NCBI GenBank assembly: GCA_033239525.1
Contig: BSYO01000015.1
Span: 18,103,713 to 18,167,712, forward strand
Source: Nepenthes gracilis
Lineage: Eukaryota; Streptophyta; Magnoliopsida; Caryophyllales; Nepenthaceae
Direction: 5' to 3'
DNA length: 64,000 nt
Shown: in pieces, positions 48,231 through 58,740 of the stretch
Layout of the letters: each line of letters opens with the position of its first letter
Position numbering within the stretch: the first letter of the stretch is position 1
Translations under genes and position numbers: made by a program
The notes under the pieces: generated by a model
Told to the model about the DNA's origin: nothing
What the model saw: the letters and a program-made list of their open reading frames with translations, nothing else
Databases searched by the model: none

Positions 48231-48289
48231 TTAATATGATCACAACTCGATCGGTTAAGACCTCAGCGGATCACAAGAAGTAGCAAGCT

Positions 48290-48830
48290 GGGCGGATGAA
48301 ACAGCTCATAGAAGACAATGGCATTAGCTTTAGCGATAATAACTTGAGCCATGTAATCTCCCCCCATGCAGTTCCCATTGTTGTAACCGCACTCATTTCG
48401 GATAGTAGCGTCGACAAGCAACTAAAACGAGTTTTCGTTGATAATGAAAGTTCTCGCGATTTGTTTTACCTTGATGTATTTTTTAAATTTGGTTTAAAAA
48501 AGAGTTAGTTGAAACCTGTCGAATGTTTACTCTATGGCCTTGAGAATGAACTAGGGGCCATCCAAGGAACGATCCAACTAGAGGTCAGACTAGGCACGTA
48601 GCCAAGAACGGCGAGTTGTACACTCACCTTCTTGGTCATCGACCTGTTTTCCGTGTACAACACGACTTTAGGCCTCCCGTGCCTAACTACATCCGGAGCA
48701 ATCACTTCAATACCGCACCTCAAGATGAAATTCACAATAGAATGCGGTATTAGTGAAGTGTTGGGTGACCAAGTCACTGGGAGGACATACTACATGTCCC
48801 AGATCACTTAAACTGGCAGCATAAAGGCAG
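48290..48830 (+). pseudogene. Aspartic protease of the main Ty3 element
   Basis: ISFSDNNLSHVISPHAVP (48326 onward) leads to RVFVDNESSRDLFYLDVFFK at about 48430. Related elements have VDNGSS at this place, so the active-site Gly is replaced by Glu here. Then come LKPVECLLYG, LRT-like sequence, YNTTLGLPCL (about 48657) and TYYMSQIT, all standard for this retropepsin family, which processes Gag-Pol. Stops are present (48506-48508 and later). The damaged motif and stops mean no active enzyme. Confidence 0.8.
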
Positions 48831-49039
48831 CAGGAGAGCTTGATCATCGAGATAAGCAATCTTACAGCAAGCGCAGTTTGGAAAAGCAACCGATCTAATC
48901 CCACCGAATTCAGAGGACCCAGAGAGTATGTAAAGATCGGAGGCTCAATCACCGGGATATTGCGCGACGAGCTGATCGCGTTCTTAAGACAAAACACCGA
49001 CGTCTTTATGTGGACACTCGCTGACATGCTTGGGATACC

Positions 49040-49960
49040 GGCCGTAGTAATCGTCCACAAGTTGGGCTTCGATCCTGAATGTAAGCCCATCCGATAGAAG
49101 TGAAGGAATCACTCCATAAAAAAGTTAATCGCCATCCGGGAGGAGGTGAAGAAGCTGTTGGATGCCGGCTTCATCAGAGAGGTCCAATACCCGAATTGAC
49201 TCTCTAACGTCGTCCTGGTAAAGAAAAATAAATAAAAATGGCAAATGTATATCGACTTCACCGATGTTACCAAAGCCTGCCCAAAAGATAGCTTCCCTTT
49301 ATCGAGAATTGACTTGTTGGTGGACTCAACATTTGAACATGAGCTGCTGAGTTTTATGAACATGTACTCAGGTTATAACTAGATTCGAATGAGCCCAGAG
49401 AATGAGGAGCACACTTCATTCATGACAGACCAAGGCACTTACAGCTATAAGGTGATGCCCTTTGGTCTAAAGAACGTGGGTGCTACTTATGAGCGGCTCG
49501 TGAACAAGATGTTCGAAAAGTAGATCGGCTGCAATATGAAGGTGTACGTCAACGACATGGTCGTCAAGAGTAAGACCACCAATGACCATATTCGCGATCT
49601 GGCCGAATTCTTTGAGGTGCTCTGCGCATATCATATGAAGCCAAATTATTCTAAGTGCATCTTCAGAGTATCATCAAGGAAGTTCTTGGGTTTCGTTGTT
49701 TCTTAACGAGGGCTCGAGGAAAACCTGGAGAAGATGAAGGCCCTTACAGACATGACTCCACCGCGAAGTGTCAAAAATGTCCAAAGGCTAGCCGGAAGAC
49801 TGGCAATCTTATCCTATTTTTTGGCCAAGTCAGGGGACAAGCACCGGCCTTTCTTGAAGGCTCTAAGGGAAACAAAAGCCGCAGAGTGTCAAAGATGTCT
49901 GAAGGCTAACTAGACGACTGGCAACCTTATCCTATTTTTTGGCCAAGTCAGGGGATAAGT
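49040..49960 (+). pseudogene. Reverse transcriptase of the main Ty3 element
   Basis: Motifs in order: HKLGFDPECKPIR, IREEVKKLLDAGFIREVQYP (about 49130-49190), NVVLVKK, MYIDFTDVTKACPKDSFPL (49248 onward), ELLSFMNMYSGYN, GTYSYKVMPFGLKNVGATYE and VYVNDMVVKSKTTNDH. The catalytic box should read YVDDM. Here the first Asp is Asn (49545-49559), which would disable polymerisation. Stops interrupt at several codons that are Gln or Trp in relatives, consistent with C-to-T decay. A 118-bp tandem duplication (49761-49998) breaks the end of the domain. Confidence 0.9.
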
Positions 49961-49998
49961 ACTGGCCTTTTTTCGAGGCTCTGAGGGGAACAAAAGCA
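49761..49998 (+). repeat. 118-bp tandem duplication within pol
   Basis: Unit 1 (49761-49878) and unit 2 (49879-49998) are near-identical, each containing CTTATCCTATTTTTTGGCCA and ending AACAAAAGC. As 118 is not a multiple of three, the duplication shifts the reading frame between RT and RNase H. Confidence 0.9.
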
Positions 49999-49999
49999 A

Positions 50000-50966
50000 A
50001 CAGATTCCAGTGGACTGCAGAAAGTCAGGTAGCCTTCGACGAATTGAAGCAGTACTTGGCCAGTCCTTTGTTACTGACGTCATCCAAGGACGAAGAGGAG
50101 TTATATCTCTACCTGAAAGTGTCAGAGGTAGCTCTCAGCTCCGTCCTCATACGCTAAGACTTTGACTCTGAGCGGCTGTTCTACTATGTGAGCAAGACAT
50201 AGCTAGCGCAGAGACACGCTACCCACGTGTAGAGAAGTTAGCCTTGGCACTTGTCTTCTCCGCCAAAAAATTGTAGCCTTATTTCCAGGCTCATCTCGTG
50301 GTAGTCCTGGCCGACTAGCCTCTGAAGAGTATTTTGCAGAAACCTGACGTAACTGAATGGCGGGCAAAGTGGGCTATTGAATTGGGAGAGTTCAATATTG
50401 AATTTCGGCCCAAACCAGCTATCAAAGGGCATGATCTGACTGACTTTATCGTCGAGGTCACAGTATTAATTCATGATGAACAGCCCACTGATGACACAGG
50501 ACTGCACGAGGAAGAGCCAGAACGGGTTCTTATCGTAAACAGATCATCTACGGACTCAGGCAGCGGTGCCGGAGTGGTCTGGAAGACCCCTGATGGGTTT
50601 AAGGTAAAGCACTCCCTTAGACTTAACGTCCTAACCACCAACATTGTTGCCAAATACAAAATTCTATTAGTTGGGCTAAGACTAGCGAAAGAGTGCTCTG
50701 TGAGACAATTGATCGTCTACAGCGACTTCGAGCTGGTCGTTAACCAGGTAAACGGGAGTTTTGAGACGTGCAACCCTCACTTAGCCAAATACTTGGTTAA
50801 GGCGAAGGACGCCATCTGGAGATTTGACAAGTTGGATCTGGTCCACGTTTCTAAAACTGAAAACTGGAAGGCCGACCAACTCACCAGGAAAACGGTGACT
50901 GAAAACCCAGAGCAGTGCTCAAGGGGCATGCGGGAGGTCCTGAGCACTACCAGCACTGAGGAATAG
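50000..50966 (+). pseudogene. RNase H region (RT connection plus second, archaeal-type RNase H)
   Basis: 49939-50157 encodes the Ty3 RNase H start (FQWTAESQVAFDELKQYLAS, YLYLKVSEVALSSVLIR). Past stops, 50334-50966 is open for 210 codons: WAIELGEFNIEFRPKPAIKG, then a second RNase H-like domain with DSGSGAGVVWKTPDG, SLRLNVLTTNIVAKYKILLV, VYSDFELVVNQVNG and VHVSKTENWKADQLTR. Tat elements are known to carry an extra archaeal-type RNase H, and this fits. Its catalytic Glu, in the usual NNEAEYE box, is lost (TNIVAKY). RNase H would remove RNA from the RNA-DNA hybrid. Confidence 0.8.
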
Positions 50967-50999
50967 GAAACAATGCAAATTTCTGACGCAGAAAACTTG

Positions 51000-52140
51000 A
51001 TGACGCCTTACCAGAGATACCAGACAGACGAAACACTGCCATACAGTGTGGACGAAGCTAAGCAGGTCAAGAAGATGGCCGTCTGGTACACCATGCTAAC
51101 GGACGGTTATATCGTCGTTGCTACTTGATTCTATACCTTAGGTGCTTAACTCCTAAGGAGGCAGACTAAGCCTTCAGCGAAGTCTACATTGGGATCTGCG
51201 GGTTGCACATTAGCGACAAAAATCTAGCTTTCAAAATCATGTGCCAGGGATATTACTGGCCAATGATGTAGAACGACGCCCTTGACTTTGTGAAGAAGTG
51301 TGAAAATTGCCAGGGATATTACTGGCCAATGAGTTGAGGACTCTTTAGGCTCCTTGGCCTTTCACACAATGGGGGCTTGATATTCTCGGCCCATTTTTTA
51401 TTGCTACTGGGCAAAGAAAATTTATCATCGCGAGCATCGACAACTTCATTAAGTAGGTCGAAGTTGTGCCGTTGGCCAAGATCACCGAGCACAATACTTT
51501 AGAATTCGTTCGCCAGAGTATAATCAGTAGATTTTGCATTTTTGAGATCCTAGTAATTGACAACAGAACCCAATTCTCCAGGAAACGCTTCACCAAATAT
51601 TGCACCAGTCCAGGCATCAGACTAGCCAAGACTTTGGTGATATACCCAGAAGCCAATGGATATGTGGAGGTCACAAACTGCACATTATTTCACGGTCTGA
51701 AGATCAAGTTGGAGGATGCAGGAGGCTCCTGGGTCGATGAACTGCCCTCTGTCCTATGGTTTTACCGAACAACTCCAAAGGAACAACTCGTGAGACGCCT
51801 TTTAGTCTCTACTACGGGATTAAAATAGTAATTTCGGTTGAGATTGGGCTTCCAAATCTTAGAGTTGAGTCCTTCAACCCGCAAGGTAACTCCGAGAAGA
51901 TTCAAAAACACCTAGACTTGTTAGAGAAAACCTGCGATGCTGACAAATTACGGACAGCGGCCTACCAACAACGAGTCACATGCTATTACAAGAAGGTAAA
52001 AGCGCAGTATTTTGAAGTTGGGGATTTGGTCTTGCGAAGCATCGAAGTTATGGGTATAACCACCAACCGGAATAAACCTTCCCCAAATTGGGAAGGCCAT
52101 TTCGTAGTCTCCGCCATTCTGTGAAATTGAGTATACAAAC
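51000..52140 (+). pseudogene. Integrase of the main Ty3 element
   Basis: YVGICGLHISDKNLA, CQGYYWPMM and FVKKCENCQ form the HHCC-type N-terminus (51180-51310). The core has IIASIDNFI (first Asp), EILVIDNRTQFSRKRFTKYC (second Asp, about 51550) and YPEANGYVEVTN (Glu, about 51665), so the DDE triad is kept. LEDAGGSWVDELPSVLWFYR and the C-terminal LRSIEVMG...PNWEGHFVV complete it. Stops and frameshifts interrupt. A 25-bp sequence is repeated at 51242-51266 and 51308-51332, replacing the expected residues after the second Cys pair. Integrase would insert the cDNA into the genome. Confidence 0.85.
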
Positions 52141-52383
52141 TCCGGACCTAGAACAGCAAGTTGGTGCGACGGACGTAGAACGCGGTCCACTTCAAGCGCT
52201 ACTTCCAGTAAGGGCACATGTAGGTCATCCATGTGGATGCTTACATATATTGTTTATCATTAATAAAAGAACATATTTTTTTCTTTGTTATTTGAACTGT
52301 GTCTTTTCTCGTTTCCATATGCATGTGTGTCTGCTTGAAGGGTCATATGACCTAGGCTGCTCCTAAGTCGAGCGGGGGTTCAA

Positions 52384-52600
52384 CCGCTTGTAACTATACC
52401 CTGGTCATCTAGGCGGCCTGTAAGCAGTCGTAGCTAAACCGTGATTCTTGAGACGGCCCACAAGTGGTTGTTATTAAATCCTAATTATTCAGGCGTCCCA
52501 CAATCGGTCGTAACTAAACCTTGATCATCAAGGTGGCCTATTAGCGGTCGAATAAAACCTTGGTCATCCAAGTGACCCATTCGCGGTCAAAATCTTTGGG
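52384..52600 (+). repeat. ~40-bp tandem array after integrase, about 5 units
   Basis: Units start near 52384, 52425, 52465, 52505 and 52546 around GGTCGTAACTAAACCTTGAT. The array lies in the noncoding stretch between integrase and antisense ORF, where Tat elements often carry minisatellites. The ORF at 52088-52366 upstream is a frame-shifted tail, not a separate gene. Confidence 0.75.
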
Positions 52601-53480
52601 GGCTTAAATAACACACGTGACGACCTCCTATTCAAGGTGATAGCGTGACAGTCAAGGATGGACAACAGGAACAGAAGTGCTCTGTTCAAAAGCCGGCTTC
52701 CTAAGTTCACACTTGGGCAGCACCGCTAAACCTCTACTCACGAGTGAAGAACAGGCTTGATCTGACAATAGGGTCCACCCCGATGTTTTCTCTAGAACTT
52801 AAATCCATCAGATAGTGCCACAAACGTCTCAAAGTAGGCGGACGACCAACTTACGTGTAGAGGATCAAGTCGGCCGGCTAACACAGCGACAAAAGTGAGA
52901 ACGTAGAACATCAGTAAAATGTCAATTTTATTGATTAAATCTGTACAATCATGATATTTTAATAAAGTAAAGAGTATAAAATCTACAAGAGAGTGGAGCG
53001 CCCAGGAGGTGGCGGTGATGGTCCCTGCCACTCCGGGGCGGTCCCATAAGGCTCTTGCAACATTAGGTAGAACGGTTTGCTGGGTAAAAAATTTTAACCA
53101 AAAAATTGGGGTCAATCAGCCATGCAATATGACGGCTGAGGTTGACGCCTTCCCATAACCATGCCCACAGCATTCCAAAGACCTCGTGGGAATGTATACG
53201 GCTTGCCAGCTCATTTTCCAATGATGTCAACTGTCCCGGGAGCTGATCGATGTGCCTCACCGCCCGATCAGCTTCCTCACTCAGCTAGACATTCTCTTCC
53301 CTTAGCCCCGCATTCTTCTCCTCCAGGCTCGACACCACGGTCTAAAGAGCTGCTATGTCATCCAGATGCTCCGCCTTAAGTAACTCTATCTCCTTCTTGA
53401 GCCAAGTGATCTCCCGGTCACAATCAGAGATCACCAGGTCCCTTTGGCGCAACACCTTGCTAACTGCGATAAATACTTTC

Positions 53481-55049
53481 TCATCGTACAAAGGCCAAAC
53501 ATGTCAAATGACAATAACGGAGAGGAAAAGGGGAAGGAGAGTTGCGAAGATTTATGTGCCAAACTTGGCGCTCCGTCCTCACTGGCTTGCTGCAAGACCT
53601 AGGCTCTAGTGGCAGAGGACGAGATACAGCAACCTCCTGAACAGACACAGCAGTGGCCTCCACCGCAGACTCCTCCAACAACTCCGTCATAGAGTCCTCT
53701 GACTCAATAGGGTCTCGGGTAGCCGGCTTCTCCGGTGCAGTGTGTGGCTCCAAAATCGGCTCCTGCAACTCAATTTGCAGCTCTACAGGTAGCGGCTCAA
53801 CAGCTGGCTCCTGCAACAAAGCTGGCTGCTTAACAGCTGGCTCCAGCAGTTTAGCCGACGGCTCAGCAGATGGCTCATGTGGCTTAGCTCATGGCTCATC
53901 AGCTGTCTCCAGCAGTTCAGCCGACGGCTCAGCAGATGACTCCTACAACTCAGAACGCAGCTCACCAGCTGTCTCTAGCAGCTCAACCGGAGGCTCAGCA
54001 GATGGCTCCCGCGGCTTAGCTTGTGGCTCACCAGCTAGCTCTAACATCTCAGCCGACGGCTCGAAAGCTGGCTCCTCCGGCTCATGTTGTGGTTCTGATA
54101 ATGGCTTTGCCGACACAGGTTGCGCCAAAATAAAGGCACTGCTCATCCCGGTGCACAACATGGCGTCGTACGCCTCTAGAGCCAGCTCAGCTTCGACTCC
54201 TGAGCAGCCACCCACTCCTACAAGGCGCCCAACTGCCACGTAATCTGACCTAGAGGAGGATGAAGAAGGCTCCACTGTTGCAACCCAGTTTTGTTTTGGG
54301 CTGGTGGGAGCAGGGGAAGATTTGCCGATGTCACCAACGATCATGGCTCCGGTCTTCCTTTTCCTCTGAGAGGCCTCCGGCGGCGGAGTCTTGAACTTTT
54401 GGACTAGAGAGGGAGGTCTCCAACGTGCTTTCTTGGCCTCCTCCCGAGAAACCAAGTGGTCTCTCCTAAACTTGTCAGGGCTCTCTCTCACAAGCTCCAA
54501 TAGCTTTTCCATGGCGGCGATCTTTGCCTTCTTCGGTGTCCCGATGAAGGCCTTCAGAACCTCACTCCAATCCTAAGACAAGGGCCATGTCTCAGCGACG
54601 CAGATGAAGAAGAAGCGATTCTTCAAATTCTTCAGAGTGTCGTAGATGGCCTAATTGATCGGAAGGTCTTTAGGGGACAGAGAAATCCAGTTCCCACTCG
54701 TAGTGAAGCAAAACATCGCCCTGACGGCATCTATCGTCATCATACGGGAGTGATGGCGCATGAAAATGTAAAACGAACAAACATATCGCATGGCATTAGC
54801 ATGGAGCCGTACGACAGGTATTTAGAGAGCAGCAAGGATGTCAAGCAGCTCCTGAGAAACTGAGAGATGAAGCCCACTCCTTAGATGGGCCTCGTAAACA
54901 GTGATGCAACCCTCGGGAGGAAAGCATGCCCTGTCCAACTCACTGAGCATCACCGAGATGATCTGCTATGGAATGTTAAACTCCACATATATCTCTTTAA
55001 CCTCACTAGGTGTGAGCACAGAAACGATTTTCATTATAGAAGGAGCCAT
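53481..55049 (-). pseudogene. Antisense accessory ORF, PF04195-like domain and Glu/Pro repeats, one frame of 523 codons
   Basis: The minus-strand ATG at 55049 opens MAPSIMKIVSVLTPSEVKEI. Then come GCITVYEAHLRSGLHLSVSQ, ILAAL, RLHANAMRYVCSFYIFM and a basic middle region (MEKLLELVRESPDKFRRDHL, residues 180-199). The C-terminal third has repeats of SAEP..ELLE..GEP.AKP.EP type. All parts stay in one frame from 55049 to 53481. I count six internal stops, four TAG, one TGA and one TAA, and no frameshift. The domain is the plant 'putative gypsy type transposon' family, function unknown. Its position opposite to gag-pol and next to the 3' LTR is a Tat-lineage trait. The plus-strand Ser-rich ORF 53653-54243 is its shadow. 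Confidence 0.85.
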
Positions 55050-55287
55050 GGGAATGGAAGCGAGAAGGAAGTTGGCACAACACTTAGAATTTTTTAGGAA
55101 GGAAAGCCTAGGAAGTTTAAAAAGTAACGGACAGAAAACATAAAGGAGTGTGAATGCCAGAGAAGGCAAACCGTCTTGTAAATGTGGGCCCATCATTGCT
55201 GACACGTATCATTTTCTGAGCGGGTGCAGTCGAATTAGATCCTCTGGCATATTACTTGCTAGGATCATAAATTCACTGCATGCAAAC

Positions 55288-55293
55288 ACGTGG
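55288..55293 (-). promoter_or_regulatory. G-box upstream of antisense ORF
   Basis: CACGTG 238 bp upstream of the minus-strand ATG at 55049. The equivalent ORF at 24864 has one 165 bp upstream. Confidence 0.35.
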
Positions 55294-55358
55294 CCAACTT
55301 TTCAACTGGCAGGCTGATGGCATGATGGCGCATTATTTTAACTCCCACTTCCTTTGGA

Positions 55359-55675
55359 GTTCTCCGAATTTTGGCCATAACGGTCAATAAATCTGGTCAA
55401 CACTTGCGTAGGAGTTCTCCGAATTTTGGCCCAAACGGTCAATAAATTCGGTAAACACTTTCTTCAGCTGTTCTCCGAATTTTGGCTCAGTCGGTCAATA
55501 AATCCAGTTAATACTTCTTTCAACAGTTCTTCAGATTTTGGTTTGAACGGTCAATGAATTCAGTCAATGTTTCCTTAAGCCGACTCTCTAGATTTTGGCC
55601 TGAACGGTCAATGAATCCGGTCAACGCTTCGCTCAGCCAGCTCTCTGAATCTTCACTGTACACAATACGATCAAC
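55359..55675 (-). repeat. 56-bp tandem array with GGTCAA boxes, upstream of antisense ORF
   Basis: Units start at 55359, 55415, 55471, 55527, 55584 and 55641 (last partial), built on TTCTCCGAATTTTGG and CGGTCAATRAAT. Five units keep GGTCAAT, the complement of a TTGACC W-box. Units 1 and 5 have a second GGTCAAC. The array lies 310-625 bp upstream of the antisense ORF start and just before the 3' LTR. Confidence 0.9.
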
Positions 55676-55771
55676 AAATTAAGAATCATCGCCAGGCCAG
55701 CTCAAGCAGGTAACCCAACCACTCGCAACCCATCTTGAACATGCTGGAGGACTGAGCCTGAGGCTACTAAC

Positions 55772-55783
55772 ATGGGGGGTTAG
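55772..55783 (+). other. Polypurine tract
   Basis: ATGGGGGGTTAG directly before the 3' LTR, where plus-strand DNA synthesis would be primed. Confidence 0.65.
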
Positions 55784-56788
55784 TGATGAGTACTCCAATA
55801 GTGGGCTGCCCCAAGAAGGGGAAATGACTTAAATCTACAACAGCTCATTAGCGTCTGGACGGTCAACGTTTTCCATTGACCTATCGAAAGGCCAATGAAT
55901 CAGGAGAAACCCAGGAACAGGACAACCTGCTTAGGTACAAGACGGTCAATGGTTTCATTGACCGAAATTATGTAAAATGATCAATGTTTCCATTGACCGA
56001 AAGTATGACCATTGGCTGTTTACAGACCAGGCCTCGAGTGGGCCAAGCCCAATTTGGCCCATGCGACCGTCCTCGACCAATAACGGTCTTCTCCCTTGAT
56101 TTAGTGCCTTTCACAGAAGGTAACGGTCATCAGTAGATTCAATACGCTTCCCTAAAGGAAGGCACCAGAATTCTTTCCTCATCTGTTGAAAACCCTAACG
56201 GTTACAGTTCGCAGAAGGAAGGCAATCAATCTAGTGTGCGTTATTGCCATAACAGCTTCATGCCGAAAAAGACAACAATCCCAATAGAGTATGGGAATCA
56301 AGCCCTTCTGTACAAGGAAGGCAGCCCAAAGTAGTGCCTATAAAAGGCATGGAATCCTCACTCCAACGCACGCCTTCATTCGCCTATAATAAGCTCAAAC
56401 GCTTAAACTTGCCACTAAAGCTCTCTGTAGAAAAGCTCACACGCTTCAAACTTCAAACGCTTTCTCTCTTTCTTTGCCACTACATTCCCAACGAACATAG
56501 TTATTAGAGTCAACGCTCTTCACGAGCCAACAAAGCCTTTCTCAACGAGAGGACCCACTCATCTCAAACACTCTTTATATTTTCTTACATTCTTTACTTT
56601 TACATTCTTAATTTGAAGGTTGTTTACTGATTTAAGTATTGAAATATTTACGATGGGATAATCTCCCACTGTCATCTAACCTCTCGTTCATAGTTACGGT
56701 GTGCAGGATCTAAACTAAGTAGATGAAGTCGGATTCAGACAACTGATTTGATTCGAATCTGTTCAAAACTTGGATTCAGGACGCATAA
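55784..56788 (+). mobile_element. 3' LTR of the main Tat-like Ty3 element
   Basis: Begins TGATGAGTACTCC and ends near GACGCATAA. It pairs with 45571-46566. Three GGTCAA/TTGACC-type inverted pairs are kept at 55861-55881, 55944-55963 and 55979-55998. The tail motif (56632) has decayed by transitions. Total element length is about 11.2 kb. Confidence 0.9.
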
Positions 56789-57160
56789 TTATTGAATAAC
56801 TATTCCCACACCAATATTTAAAAAAATATAATTATGTTTATATAATAATTAAATATTTAAAAAATATTCTAAATATATAATAATTTTAAGTATTTAAAAA
56901 GATAATAAAAAATATATATAATTATATTTAATAATTATATATTTTTAAATATATAATTATTAAATATATAATTATTTAAAAATTTATTATATAATATATA
57001 CTTATATTTTATATAATTATATGTATTTATAAATATAATTATTGAAATATTTATTAAATATGTATTTTATACATATTTAATATATATATAATAAATATGT
57101 ATTTTATATAATTATTATATATTATAATAATTATTACAACAATTAGTTGTATCTTATATA
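56789..57160. other. AT-rich simple-sequence region
   Basis: Variants of TATATAATTATTTAAA repeat through the stretch. It continues after the reverse LTR at 58264, so the LTR sits inside this AT-rich repeat. Confidence 0.7.
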
Positions 57161-58263
57161 TGTTGCGTTCTACGAATTTGGGTTGTTCTACATATAGGGA
57201 GCCGCGAATCCAATCTTCGTGTTGGGACGATCTGATGTGGATCCGATCTCTATAATTTTGAATTTGAACCCTACGTAATACAAATGAAAACGAAAGGTTA
57301 GAGGACGGTGAAAATTACTCCCATCGTATATCCTTCGACATTTAAATCAGATATCTTTTCAAAAGAATTAAAAGATGTAAGGAGAATACGTAGATACATA
57401 TATCAGCAGATTGAACATTTGGGTATGCTGAATTGATGGATGGCTTAAAGGTGTGTCTACAGTGGAGCGGCTTAGAGATGCGTCCGACAGAGTGACGGTT
57501 TAGACATGTATCTGCAGAGGGGCGGCTTAGAGAAGAGGGGTAATTTTGAGATATAAATTGTACAATTGTTTAAGGATTGTTGAAGTGCTCTAGAAGAATG
57601 ACCAGTTACTTGAATGGAAGATCTCCTGAAGGGAGAGCTTTTATTTGGACGGACTCCTGGGAGGTTTGACTAGTTGGTAGAAGAGATGGCTTCTTAAAGA
57701 ATTGCAGGATTGAGCCTTCCCGGACAAAAGAGAGATCTCTTGAATGAAGATAAACCTCTTGGCTCCTAGGCTGGAGGGATGGCCTCCTTAGATGAGGCCT
57801 TCTAAATGGAACACATAGCTCTAGGAAGGCTAAATGGAAGAACCTTTTGGTAGGAAGGTATGAATGGCAGAGTCTCCTTTGGATTCTCCTCTCCGATTTC
57901 TCTTCTGGGACCTTCCCCTGGATGGCCTCTTGGGATGAATGGTTAGATTCCTGGGATGGAGAGTTGGCATTTCCTCCGTTTTCCTGTCTTTTCTCCTTTT
58001 ATTTCTCTGTTGAATGCTGATATAATATTTATAATAGTAAGATACTGTTTTATTGGTTACATGACTGTCTTGGATAAGGGTGATTGGTTGGCCTTTCTAA
58101 TTTCTGTCAATTTTAGTTGATTTTTTCGGAGTAAGACATGAAAAATTATTTGAAAAACCTCTTGCTCGTTTTTGGGTTGCTCTTCCTAGATTTTGACGAT
58201 TTTCAATGGGCCTTTGCTTCATTCATGGGCTTTTTTCTTTGGTCGGATTTACCGAACTCATCA
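57161..58263 (-). mobile_element. Solo LTR of Tat-like Ty3 element (minus strand)
   Basis: Read on the minus strand it starts TGATGAGTTCGG, like the LTRs at 45571 and 55784. It carries an inverted copy of the CCTCTAAGCCGC minisatellite (about 57440-57545) and the shared tail motif (plus-strand about 57331-57346), and ends AACGCAACA. The 19-base spacing at the tail matches the LTR at 2181. No clean target duplication can be told apart in the AT-rich flanks. The ORF at 58138-58425 crosses the boundary and is not a gene. Confidence 0.7.
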
Positions 58264-58542
58264 ATAGGTATTTTATATAAATATATATTTTATATTATAA
58301 TATTTATTAAATATTATTTATATTTTATATATTATAATAATTTATATATAAAAATATGTATTTTATTTATATATAATTATTATTTATACAAGACAAGGAA
58401 TAAACATATATTTTATGTATTATAATAATTATTACATATTTAATATATATATTATATATTTTATATGATAAAAATATATATAATTATTAAATATATAATT
58501 ATTTAAAAATGTATTATATAAGATATAATTATATTTTATATG

Positions 58543-58573
<31 letters not shown>

Positions 58574-58740
58574 TTATTTAAATATTTATTAAATATGTAT
58601 TTTATATGATAAAACTATATATTAAATTAAATAATAATTAATATATATATGTAATTATTTAAATATTTATTAAATATGTATTTTATATGATAAAAATATA
58701 TATTATATTAAATAATAATTAATATATATATATATAAGAA
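58264..58740. repeat. AT-rich repeats including an 81-bp tandem duplication
   Basis: GTAATTATTTAAATATTTAT begins two near-identical 81-bp units at 58570 and 58651. Both end in (AT)n, and an (AT)n run precedes them (58545-58569). Confidence 0.8.

Noticed and set aside
53653..54243. Long plus-strand Ser/Gly-rich ORF (196 codons)
   Set aside because: It is the complementary reading of the Glu/Pro repeats in the minus-strand antisense ORF, which has homologous domains and context.
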